Assembly: GCF_042408735.1 (NCBI RefSeq)
Contig: NZ_JBHOQV010000057.1
Span: forward strand, 30,495-94,494
Origin: Thermogemmatispora sp042408735
GTDB lineage: Bacteria; Chloroflexota; Ktedonobacteria; Ktedonobacterales; Ktedonobacteraceae
Direction of reading: 5' to 3'
Length of the DNA stretch: 64,000 bases
Both the position numbers and the translations under genes were made by a program. Below the pieces are notes generated by a model that was not told where the DNA came from, did no database searches, and worked only from the letters and a program-made list of their open reading frames with translations. Positions 16,997 to 24,719 of this stretch are shown here, piece after piece. The stretch's first letter is position 1, and each line of letters begins with the position of its first letter.

Positions 16997-18403
16997 ATGA
17001 GAGTGTTGGTCGCGGGAAGGGACAGGAGGTCGCTCATGCCGTGCGGTCCCGCCCTGGCCCGGGTGCTCCTCAATACCGGCCCGGCGGCAATCCTGCGGCG
17101 GTATCCGTTCATGATCAGTGCGAGGGACAGGGGAGGGGCGAGGTTCAGCCAGTCGCGCTGAAGTGCGACCCCAGCTCGGAGACCGCGGGCATGACCCTGG
17201 TGGCTGGGCTGAGTGCGGCAGGCGGAGCCGAACCGTGGTCCGGGCGGCGGAGATCCAACACCGGGGGAAGCAGGTCCGGCAGGCTCTCACGGAACGCCAG
17301 GCGCTGCGCCGGGCCAGCAGGAACCGGAAGACGCGCTACCGGCAGCCCCGTTTTCTGAACCGGAACCCGCAGAGATGCAACGGCTGCGGACGGAACGCCC
17401 GGCACGGCAGCCGGTACTGCCGCGCCTGCGGGGCAGGAGACGGGCAGAGGTTCCGCGACAAAGGCTTGTCCTCTTCTCTGGAAAGCCGGGTCGCAAACGT
17501 CGTTGGGTGGGTGACCCCTCTCTGCCAGCATGCACCGGTCTTCTAGCGAAGAGAACGGTTGAACAGGTCAAATTCGGCACGCAACTGCTCCAGAACCCCG
17601 ACATCTCGGGCGTGGAGTACCAACAAGGGACCCTTTTCGAATATGAGTTGTGGGAGTACCTGTTGGGGAAGTTCGGCCACCAGCGCGCGTACTGCGGCGG
17701 GACCTCGGGAGACGCAGTGCTCAACATCGACCATGTGATCCCGAGGTTGCGAGGCGGCAGTGACCGGGTGGGCAACCCGGCGGTGGTCTGCCGGACGTGC
17801 AACGAGGCGAAAGGAAACCAGATCCCGGAGCATGGTTGGAAGAACTGAATGCGTCGGTCCGTCCGCTTGCCTCTATTCGGGCGCAACGTTTTCCCGAGGT
17901 GCTCAAAAGGCTCAAACAGCCTCTCCGGATGCAGCGGCGGTGAACCCGGTCCGATGGGTGATCGTTGAGCGGTTGAAGAGACCCGGCTTGCCGGTCGAGT
18001 CGGGATCGGGAGGCCGGACGAAGCGCAATCGGACCGAACAGGGCAACCCGAAGAAGCCTGGATCGACGTGGCTGGTGCGGGGGAATCGGGGAAGGGTGTG
18101 CGGCCTGACCCGGCTATGCGGATTTGTCAGATTGAGGCGAAGGGGCACGGGAAGCGGTAACGGTGCATCACGGACACATAGGGATTCCCGAATAGTCACG
18201 CGCCGTTTTCGAGATCGTGCCTGGGTTTCTGCACAGGAGACCAGGTACGGGCTGATATCCCGTGCGGGGAGGATGCAGGCAGGCATGTTGGACGCCTTGC
18301 TATCCAGCATCGGCCGAGTTTCAGGCTCCACGGGTTTGACGTCCATCCGAACGACTGGAAGCTTTTGCAGAGGGGTGACGGGTATGCGTACCACAAGGGA
18401 TGA
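16997..18403 (+). pseudogene. iscB pseudogene (RuvC-HNH RNA-guided nuclease), several frameshifts
   Basis: IscB is the transposon-encoded ancestor of Cas9. All family blocks are present in order but spread over changing frames. The N-terminal PLMP-type domain ('DRRSLMPCGPALARVLL', 16997 frame) breaks near 17130. The RuvC-I/bridge part follows ('GEVQPVALKCDPSSETAG', then 'LTERQALRRASRNRKTRYR'). The HNH domain is 'AYCGGTSGDAVLNIDHVIP' with 'CRTCNEAKGN' (about 17690-17815). The C-terminal parts are 'DAAAVNPVRWVIVERLKR' and 'GSGGRTKRNRT' (17930-18030), and the end resembles 'KLLQRGDGYAYHKG' (about 18357-18400). At least four frame changes are needed, plus an in-frame stop near 17848, so no active protein is expected. 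RuvC-I Asp is seen in 'KCDPSS'. A Cys-rich insert near 17375-17440 is unusual. Confidence 0.86.
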
Positions 18404-18477
18404 TCCTGGCGTCTCCTCCCCACGGCGACAGCCGGAGGCCCCCGACGCCCCGAAGGGTTGGTGGGCAGGAAGAAGCC

Positions 18478-18879
18478 ATGCGTAACAGAGTGCTGGTGAC
18501 TGTAGTGGGACCGGATCGCGCCCTGGACCTGGAGCTGCCTGCCGACTGTGCTATTGGCGAGCTGCTTCCTTTTCTGTGTGAGCTGTGTGCCTCTTCAGCA
18601 AGCGCGCTCGCCGCAGGCCCAGGCGAGAGACCCAGAGCTGACGCCGGAGAGGAGTGGCTCCTCTTCCTCGCCGGGTCCCACGATCCTCTGGCTCCAGAGC
18701 AGACCCTGAGCGAGGCCGGCATCTTCGATGGCGTGCGTCTGCTGCTGCGCTCGCTTCCTCCCCACAGCGAGCGGGTGGCTGCTATCGATACTCAGGAACT
18801 CTTTCTGCCTTCTTCCATCGCTCCAAGCGAGAGAACGGGCGGAATCGGAGTTTCCTGGGAGCAGCTTCCTCTCACCTGA
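18478..18879 (+). CDS. YukD/EsaB-like ubiquitin-fold protein of type VII system
   Basis: A 133-residue protein with an N-terminal beta-grasp (ubiquitin-like) pattern. The strand 'RNRVLVTVVGPDRALDLELP' is followed by a helix beginning 'IGELLPFLCELC', then 'WLLFLAGSHDPLAPEQTLSEAGIFDGVRLLL', the usual end of YukD/EsaB proteins ('L..aGi.dGd.L.L'). YukD-like subunits accompany EssC in type VIIb systems and fuse to EccD in mycobacteria. The C-terminal 30 residues are unmatched. ATG 18478 has AGGAAG upstream. It begins only about 20-30 bases after the iscB element's right end, so its original promoter or the link to the WXG100 gene may have been disturbed. Confidence 0.75.
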   Translation: MRNRVLVTVVGPDRALDLELPADCAIGELLPFLCELCASSASALAAGPGERPRADAGEEWLLFLAGSHDPLAPEQTLSEAGIFDGVRLLLRSLPPHSERVAAIDTQELFLPSSIAPSERTGGIGVSWEQLPLT

Positions 18880-19001
18880 AGCGCTGTTTTGATTTGAAAG
18901 ACCAAAACGCCGCCATCGTGCCCGAAACTCAGGTTAGCGGAGAAAGATCTTGACCGCTGGAGCGCCGGCCAGTTGAGCGCCGGCAATGGCGAGAAAGCAC
19001 C

Positions 19002-22000
19002 ATGCAAAAGCAGCTTACGACCTTTTATCGTCCGGCTCGTGCCTATCCGCCGCGGCTGCCGAGCGATGAGATTGTCATCAGTGCCCCGCCGACGCTGCAA
19101 CCGGCCCAGAGCGGGCCAATGAGCTGGCTCCAATACCTGCTGCCACTCATAGGCAGCCTGGGGTCGGTCTTCTTCATGCTCACCTTCCATACCAATCCCC
19201 TGATGATGCTGGTCAGCGGCGGCCTGGGGGGCTTCATGATCCTGTCCGGCCTCCTTATGAGCTTTATGCAGCGTCGTGCTCTCAAGAAGCAGCAGCGACA
19301 ACTGCGCAGCCTCTATCTCGATTATCTGGAACGAGTCCGGAAGCATCTGCTCTGGCTGACCAAAGAGCAGCGCCTGGTCGAGCAGCGCCTCTATCCCTCC
19401 TACGAAGAGCTGGCGGAGCGTGTCGAGCGCCGTGAATATCTCTGGGAGCGGCGTCCCAGCGACTTCGACTTCATGATGACACGCATCGGCTTCGGGCCAG
19501 GACCGCTCTGTTGTCCCCTGCGTCTGGACGTCAGCAACGCCAATTTCATGGTGCAGTACATGCCGGAGCTGCGCGCACAGGCCGAGGCCCTTGTGGCGGA
19601 GTACGGCTATCTCAACGATATGGCCGCGCTCATTCCGCTGCGCTCCTTGGGCACTCTGGCAATTAGCGGCGATTTGCAGGCGGCGCGGGCCTTGGCACGG
19701 GCTATGATCTGTCAGCTTGTGGCCTTCCATGCCCCAGACGACGTGCGCTGTGTGGTCTATTTCCCTGGTGAGTGCCTCGAGGAATGGAGTTGGCTCAAAT
19801 GGCTGCCACACGTGCGGCGCCTCCATCAGGTCAAAGCCGAGCGTCGCTATGCCCCCGAGCAGCTCTGCATGCTTGCCACTACTGTCGAGGACCTGCAGCA
19901 AATCCTGCAGCAGCAAATCAAGCCCGAGGTTGAACGACGTGCTCACCTGAGTGAGGAGGCCGGCGGTGACGAACAGCAGCGTCGTCGGGCTGCTCAGGCC
20001 TGTCTGCCCCATCTGGTGGTGGTGCTTGACAGCTTCTCGCCTCACCACCCGATAGGTCAACTCCCCGAGCTGGAGCTGCTCTTTACCAGGGCCACCCTGG
20101 CCGGCCTGACAGTCATCTGTCTGGTTGAGGATCGCTCGCAGGAGCCGGCGGCCATTCAAGCGCGCCTGGCTCTCTCGGAGGTGGGAGGACTGCAGTTTGA
20201 GGAGATCGCCTATGGAGGGCGACGTATCGAGGGGCTGCTCCCCGACCGCGTGGAGCCGGTCCTCTGCGAGCGCATTGCGCGTAGCCTGGCCCCCCTCACT
20301 CTTAGCGAGGCCGCCCAGCAGGACCTCTCCCAGGATATCCGCCTGCTGGAGCTGTTAGGGATCCCCTCCGCTGATGGCTTTGATCCAGGCGAGTGCTGGC
20401 GCGCTACAGAGAAGAGATCTGAGGATCTGCTGCGCGTTCCCATCGGGCGCCGCGCGGACGGTCAGCCCCTGATCATCGATCTGAAGGAGGCCGCCGACAA
20501 AGGTATGGGTCCACACGGCCTGATCGTCGGCGCCACCGGGTCCGGCAAGAGCGAGCTGTTGCGCACCCTGGTCAGTGCTCTCGCCATGACCCATGATCCG
20601 CGCACGCTGAACTTCGTTCTGATCGACTTTAAAGGCGGCGCTTCCTTCAACGATTTTCAGGCCTTGCCCCATGTGGTTGGCGTCGTCACCAATCTGCAGA
20701 GCGACCTCGCCCTGGTCGATCGCGTCTATGCGGCCCTGCTCGGGGAGCAGCAGCGGCGCCAGCGCATGTTGCGCGACGCGGGCAACCTTGACAATATTAA
20801 GCAGTACCGCGCCAAGTGGAAAATGCACCCCGAGCTGGAGCCAATGCCCCATCTGCTGATTATTGTGGACGAGTTCGCCGAGCTGATCGCCCAGCGCAGC
20901 GACTTCCTGGACCTCTTTGTAACGATGGGGCGCGTCGGGCGCAGCCTTGGCCTGCACCTGCTCTTTGCTACTCAGCGCCTGGAAGAAGGCCGCATCAAGG
21001 GCCTGGAGAGCCATCTGCGCTATCGCATCTGCCTGCGCACCTACAGCGCCGCCGAGAGCCGGACGGTGCTGGGAACGGCGGATGCCCATTATCTGCCCTC
21101 AATCCCTGGTATGGGCTACTTCAAGGTCGATGTCGATACCTATGAGCTGTTCAAGTGCGCCTTAATCTCTGTTCCCTACCTGCCTCTGGCAGAGCAGACA
21201 TCGCTTGAAAGCAAGATACGCATCTTTACCGCTAATGGTAAGCTCCTGCACTATCAGCAGGTGGTAGGGAATGGAAGGCGCACCTCGGCTGCCCTGGCCG
21301 TGGCTGGCTCCGCCGAGCTACACACCGAAATGGACGTCATTATCGAGCGGCTGGCCCAGGCGGTACCGCCGGCCTTCACGAAGGCCATCCATCAGGTCTG
21401 GCTTCCCCCTTTGCCCCACGTCCTCACGCTCGGGACGGTCCTCGCTCACACGGAACACCCGCGGCTCACAGCTCACTACGAAAGCGGCATACCGCCATTT
21501 GGCGATCTGCGTGTTCCCGTTGGCCTCGTCGACAAGCCCCTGGAGCAGGCCCAAGAGCCGCTATGGCTGGATTTCTCCGGTACCGGTGGCCATCTCGCCA
21601 TTATTGGTGCCCCTCAGTCCGGCAAGAGCACCTTTCTGCGCACGCTGATCACCGCCTTTATGCTAACGCATACGCCGCGCGATGTCCAATTCTACTGTAT
21701 TGACATGGGTGGGGGCCTGCTGCGTATCTTTGAGCAGGCGCTGCATGTGGGAGCAATCTGTAGCAAGCATGAGCGTGATAAGGTCAGGCGCGTAGTGCGT
21801 CAGATGCGTCGGGTAATAGAGGAGCGGGAGTTTCTCTTTCGCGAGCGCGGCATCGACAGCATGACGACTTTTCGCGCCCTGCGTCAGCGGGGCGAGCTGG
21901 AGGATGTTCCGTTCGGCGATGTCTTTCTAGTGATCGATAACTTTGCCCAGTTCTATCAGCAGTTTGATCAACTCGAGCCGGATCTCGTCGAGATCGTCTC

Positions 22001-23129
22001 TAGTGGCCTGGCCTACGGTGTTCATCTAATCATTGCCGCCAATCGCTGGGCCGAGGTGCGCCCCCGTCTGCGCGATAACATTGGTACTCGTCTGGAGCTG
22101 CATCTGAACGACCCCGTCGATTCTGAACTGGGGCGAGCGGTAGCGGCTGCCATCCCTGCCGGTGTGCCAGGGCGTGGGGCCAACCGTGAGAAACTCTTTT
22201 TCCAGATTGCCCTGCCGCTGATCATGGACGGGAAGGTGGCCGAGATGGAGGATCTCCATCTGCGAATTCAGGAATACCTCCAGGCGCTCATCGAGGACCT
22301 TCGCCGGAGCTGGAAAGGGTTAGTGGCTCCCCCCGTCTTAATGTTGCCGCCGTTGGTGCGCTGGGAAGACCTGCCCGGGCCTGGACCCGAGGAGCCGCCC
22401 GGGGTCCCGATCGGCCTGGAAGAGTTTCGCCTGAAGCCAGTCTATATTGATCTGATTACCAGCGGGCCGCACTTCTTGATTCTGGGCGATAGCGAGAGTG
22501 GCAAGACCTCCCTTCTGCGTGCCTGGATTCGCGGCCTGGAGCAGCGCTACACTCCTCAGCAGGTAGCCTATGCCATCATCGACTTCCGTAAGCGCCTTCT
22601 GGATTTTGTTGAAAGCAAATTCCTGCTCACCTATGCCTACAACAGTCAGAGCCTGACGAGCTGTGTAGGAAACCTGAAGGTCGATCTGGAGCGCCGTCTC
22701 AAGAAAGTTTCAGAGGTGCCACTCAGCGAGCTGCGGCGCCCGCAGCAGTGGACTGGGCGGCAGTATTTCCTCTTTGTGGATGACTATGAGGCCATTGGAG
22801 GTGCGGGAGGCAGTCCCCTCATGCCGCTGCAGGAGTATCTGATTGTAGGACGTGATATCGGCTTTCACCTGGTGCTGGTTCACCGCGTGGGGGGAGTCTC
22901 ACGCGCCATGTTTGAGCCGGTTATGCAGCGTCTGCGCGAAATGGGGACGGCGGGGCTGATTCTGAGCGGTGACCCGATGGAAGGCAAGCTCTTGCACGGA
23001 CAGGCTGCTACTCCTCTGCCACCAGGGCGAGCCTATCTGGTGCAGCCGAAGCATCCGCCGATGCTCGTACAGTTGGCCTTTGCGGCGCCGCAGTGGGAGG
23101 AGTTCCAAAGCCCAGGCCAGGCTAATTAG
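19002..23129 (+). CDS. essC: Type VII secretion FtsK/SpoIIIE ATPase (EccC/EssC)
   Basis: A 1375-residue motor ATPase of type VII secretion, membrane-anchored and driving export of WXG100 proteins. The N-terminus has the EccC-type 'FYRPARAYPPRLP' and 'ISAPP' motifs, then two membrane helices (about 44-61 and 68-88). Three FtsK-like ATPase domains follow, with P-loops 'GATGSGKSE' (about 510-518), 'GAPQSGKST' (869-877) and 'GDSESGKTS' (1162-1170). Domain 1 has a Walker B plus glutamate in 'LLIIVDEFAEL', suggesting it is active; domain 2 has 'VFLVIDNF' and domain 3 'YFLFVDDYE', without the catalytic Glu pair, typical of the regulatory domains. There is no N-terminal FHA pair as in Firmicutes EssC. 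Its end overlaps the convergent ROK gene by 4 bases. Confidence 0.92.
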   Translation: MQKQLTTFYRPARAYPPRLPSDEIVISAPPTLQPAQSGPMSWLQYLLPLIGSLGSVFFMLTFHTNPLMMLVSGGLGGFMILSGLLMSFMQRRALKKQQRQLRSLYLDYLERVRKHLLWLTKEQRLVEQRLYPSYEELAERVERREYLWERRPSDFDFMMTRIGFGPGPLCCPLRLDVSNANFMVQYMPELRAQAEALVAEYGYLNDMAALIPLRSLGTLAISGDLQAARALARAMICQLVAFHAPDDVRCVVYFPGECLEEWSWLKWLPHVRRLHQVKAERRYAPEQLCMLATTVEDLQQILQQQIKPEVERRAHLSEEAGGDEQQRRRAAQACLPHLVVVLDSFSPHHPIGQLPELELLFTRATLAGLTVICLVEDRSQEPAAIQARLALSEVGGLQFEEIAYGGRRIEGLLPDRVEPVLCERIARSLAPLTLSEAAQQDLSQDIRLLELLGIPSADGFDPGECWRATEKRSEDLLRVPIGRRADGQPLIIDLKEAADKGMGPHGLIVGATGSGKSELLRTLVSALAMTHDPRTLNFVLIDFKGGASFNDFQALPHVVGVVTNLQSDLALVDRVYAALLGEQQRRQRMLRDAGNLDNIKQYRAKWKMHPELEPMPHLLIIVDEFAELIAQRSDFLDLFVTMGRVGRSLGLHLLFATQRLEEGRIKGLESHLRYRICLRTYSAAESRTVLGTADAHYLPSIPGMGYFKVDVDTYELFKCALISVPYLPLAEQTSLESKIRIFTANGKLLHYQQVVGNGRRTSAALAVAGSAELHTEMDVIIERLAQAVPPAFTKAIHQVWLPPLPHVLTLGTVLAHTEHPRLTAHYESGIPPFGDLRVPVGLVDKPLEQAQEPLWLDFSGTGGHLAIIGAPQSGKSTFLRTLITAFMLTHTPRDVQFYCIDMGGGLLRIFEQALHVGAICSKHERDKVRRVVRQMRRVIEEREFLFRERGIDSMTTFRALRQRGELEDVPFGDVFLVIDNFAQFYQQFDQLEPDLVEIVSSGLAYGVHLIIAANRWAEVRPRLRDNIGTRLELHLNDPVDSELGRAVAAAIPAGVPGRGANREKLFFQIALPLIMDGKVAEMEDLHLRIQEYLQALIEDLRRSWKGLVAPPVLMLPPLVRWEDLPGPGPEEPPGVPIGLEEFRLKPVYIDLITSGPHFLILGDSESGKTSLLRAWIRGLEQRYTPQQVAYAIIDFRKRLLDFVESKFLLTYAYNSQSLTSCVGNLKVDLERRLKKVSEVPLSELRRPQQWTGRQYFLFVDDYEAIGGAGGSPLMPLQEYLIVGRDIGFHLVLVHRVGGVSRAMFEPVMQRLREMGTAGLILSGDPMEGKLLHGQAATPLPPGRAYLVQPKHPPMLVQLAFAAPQWEEFQSPGQAN

Positions 23130-24358
23130 CGGTCGCGACCGCGCAGGCCGCGCGGGTTAGGCCGGGTATGGGGAGGAGCGGCCGACCCCAGATCGTCTGG
23201 AGGGTGAGGCACGGACGGCAGCGGGCGCTCCGCCGCCAGCCGGCTGAGATCGTCACTCACTGGGGGATAGCGATAGCGCTGGCCTCCGCGCCGTTGAGCG
23301 GTGGCGAGCTGTTCAAGAGCACCCCCTGGCGTCTCCGCACCTGTCTGCTCCTGACCGGGTGGCCTGGCCACCTGGGCTGGGGCCAGGAAAGGCACAACGC
23401 TGCCGATGAGGGCCGCATCTCGCCCGAGATGGGCCGGGACAATACAAAGGTCGGCTGCTCGCTGGGCCAGTTCCGCTGGCTGGGATCCCAGGTGAGAGAG
23501 CAGTGAACGGCGCAGGTGGCTGAGCAAGAGCGGGTCGGCGTTCAACAGACCATTGCCGAGAACCACCACCTCGGGCGCAAAATGGCGCAGGTAATAGGCA
23601 ATGGCAATACCAAGCCAGTGCCCCACCTCTTGATAAATGGAGAGCGCCAGGCCATCCCCGCGCGTCGCCTCCTCGGCCAGGAGCTGGGCGCTGAACAACT
23701 CTCGGTTGCTGAGGCGCTGGATCAGGCTGCTGGTCTCACCCTTGCGGGCAGCTCGCTGGATCAGGCGCTGCAGGGCCTCCAGCGAGACCAGAGTACTGAT
23801 GCAGCCACGCCGGCCACAGCTGCAGCGCGGGCCTGTGTTGGCTACGGGCAAGTGGCACACGTGGCCAGTGCACTCGCGCGCCGCCGGCTCCGGCTGCCCA
23901 TCGCAGATCAGAGCAGCCCCCACCACCGCCTGAACGGTGAGCAACAAAGTACGCCGCCGGCTCCTGGCAGCACCAAAGGCACATTCGCCCAGCGCCGCCG
24001 CATCAACGTCGCAATGCAGTTGTACAGGCAAGTGATAGCGGGTCTCTAACAGGTCGCATAGAGGAAAGTGATTGAGCGAAGGGAGGAGAGGAATGAGAAA
24101 AGGACGGCGGTATGTCTGGTCAAGTTTGCCCGGCAAGGCCAGACCGATGCCACGCAAGGCGTAGCCCGCCCCCTCGGCTCGCTGCAAGGCGGCATCTATC
24201 GCTCGTAGATACGGCTCCAGCGTGGCCCGCGCCGGACGCCCGCGCAGCGTTCTGGCTTCGATGCGCTCCCGGACCTGGCCGTCGCCAGAAATAATAGCGA
24301 TCGTTGCCCGACTGCTCCCGATCTCCACCCCGACCGCCGCGCTCTGCTCTCGCACCAT
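23126..24358 (-). CDS. ROK-family protein (sugar kinase-like) with C-terminal extension
   Basis: A 410-residue ROK protein; kinases of this family are about 300-320 residues. The N-terminal phosphate loop is 'GVEIGSSRATIAI', where the usual Asp is Glu and the Thr is Ser. The catalytic Asp is probably that in 'CDVDAAALGECAFGAA'. The zinc site is kept ('GHVCHLPV' and 'CSCGRRGC'), although the Glu normally following GC is Ser. There is no N-terminal winged helix, so it is not a NagC/XylR-type repressor by structure. The last 80 or so residues are Pro/Arg/Gly-rich and unmatched. It follows the glycerol cluster but has its own promoter with operator-like palindromes. Kinase activity is possible, not certain. 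Confidence 0.75.
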   Translation of the reverse strand: MVREQSAAVGVEIGSSRATIAIISGDGQVRERIEARTLRGRPARATLEPYLRAIDAALQRAEGAGYALRGIGLALPGKLDQTYRRPFLIPLLPSLNHFPLCDLLETRYHLPVQLHCDVDAAALGECAFGAARSRRRTLLLTVQAVVGAALICDGQPEPAARECTGHVCHLPVANTGPRCSCGRRGCISTLVSLEALQRLIQRAARKGETSSLIQRLSNRELFSAQLLAEEATRGDGLALSIYQEVGHWLGIAIAYYLRHFAPEVVVLGNGLLNADPLLLSHLRRSLLSHLGSQPAELAQRAADLCIVPAHLGRDAALIGSVVPFLAPAQVARPPGQEQTGAETPGGALEQLATAQRRGGQRYRYPPVSDDLSRLAAERPLPSVPHPPDDLGSAAPPHTRPNPRGLRGRDR

Positions 24359-24405
24359 ATCCCGAATCCTGCTAGCGGCTCTCGCCCGAGTAGTTGCACT
24401 CTATC

Positions 24406-24419
24406 AGAACAGATGTTCT
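24406..24419. promoter_or_regulatory. Operator-like palindrome in the ROK leader
   Basis: Perfect inverted repeat AGAACA-GA-TGTTCT. Two further copies, 24495-24508 (10 of 14) and 24508-24521 (12 of 14), lie around the -35 box of the promoter upstream. The spread suggests one regulator acting at all three. Confidence 0.6.
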
Positions 24420-24478
24420 ACATGTGGTAAACCCGGGCGACACGGACAGGAACAATAACGACAGTTTATGCAATTCAA

Positions 24479-24508
24479 AGTATACTCACTGTTGAGAACA
24501 TTTGTCAA
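24479..24508 (-). promoter_or_regulatory. Promoter of the ROK gene with two overlapping operator copies
   Basis: Minus strand TTGACA (24503-24508), 18 bases, TATACT (24479-24484). Operator-like copies at 24495-24508 and 24508-24521 cover the -35 and the spacer, a classical repression layout. Predicted leader about 115 bases. Confidence 0.7.
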
Positions 24509-24719
24509 GAGCATCTGTTCGTCCCAGGAGGGGTCCGACGGCCCTGCTGAGGTAGAGGGATGAGGGGGAGAGTGAGAGAGAAAGGGGAGCCGCTCCAGAC
24601 CATTGGTGCGGGCCAGGCCCGGAGGCAGCTCCCCGAAACTCAACAGAGACCGGCGGTGAGGCTGAGATAATTGAGATGATAAAGAGAGGGCGGTGGTCGT
24701 AGCTGGAGGGAAAGCCGAC

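Larger units (their letters stand above)
16722..18455 (+). mobile_element. Decayed IS200/IS605-like element carrying iscB
   Basis: A block of different character lies between the WXG100 and YukD genes. The left end is a hairpin-bearing sequence starting GTCAACC (16722) with AAAGCC...GGGGGCTTGC and GTAAGC to 16765. The right end near 18410-18455 carries another GC hairpin with a small central bulge. Inside are a structured region and the iscB relic. No tnpA transposase is present, so mobilisation would depend on one elsewhere. The exact boundaries are estimates. Similar left-end sequences occur at 36116 and 40387. Confidence 0.75.
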
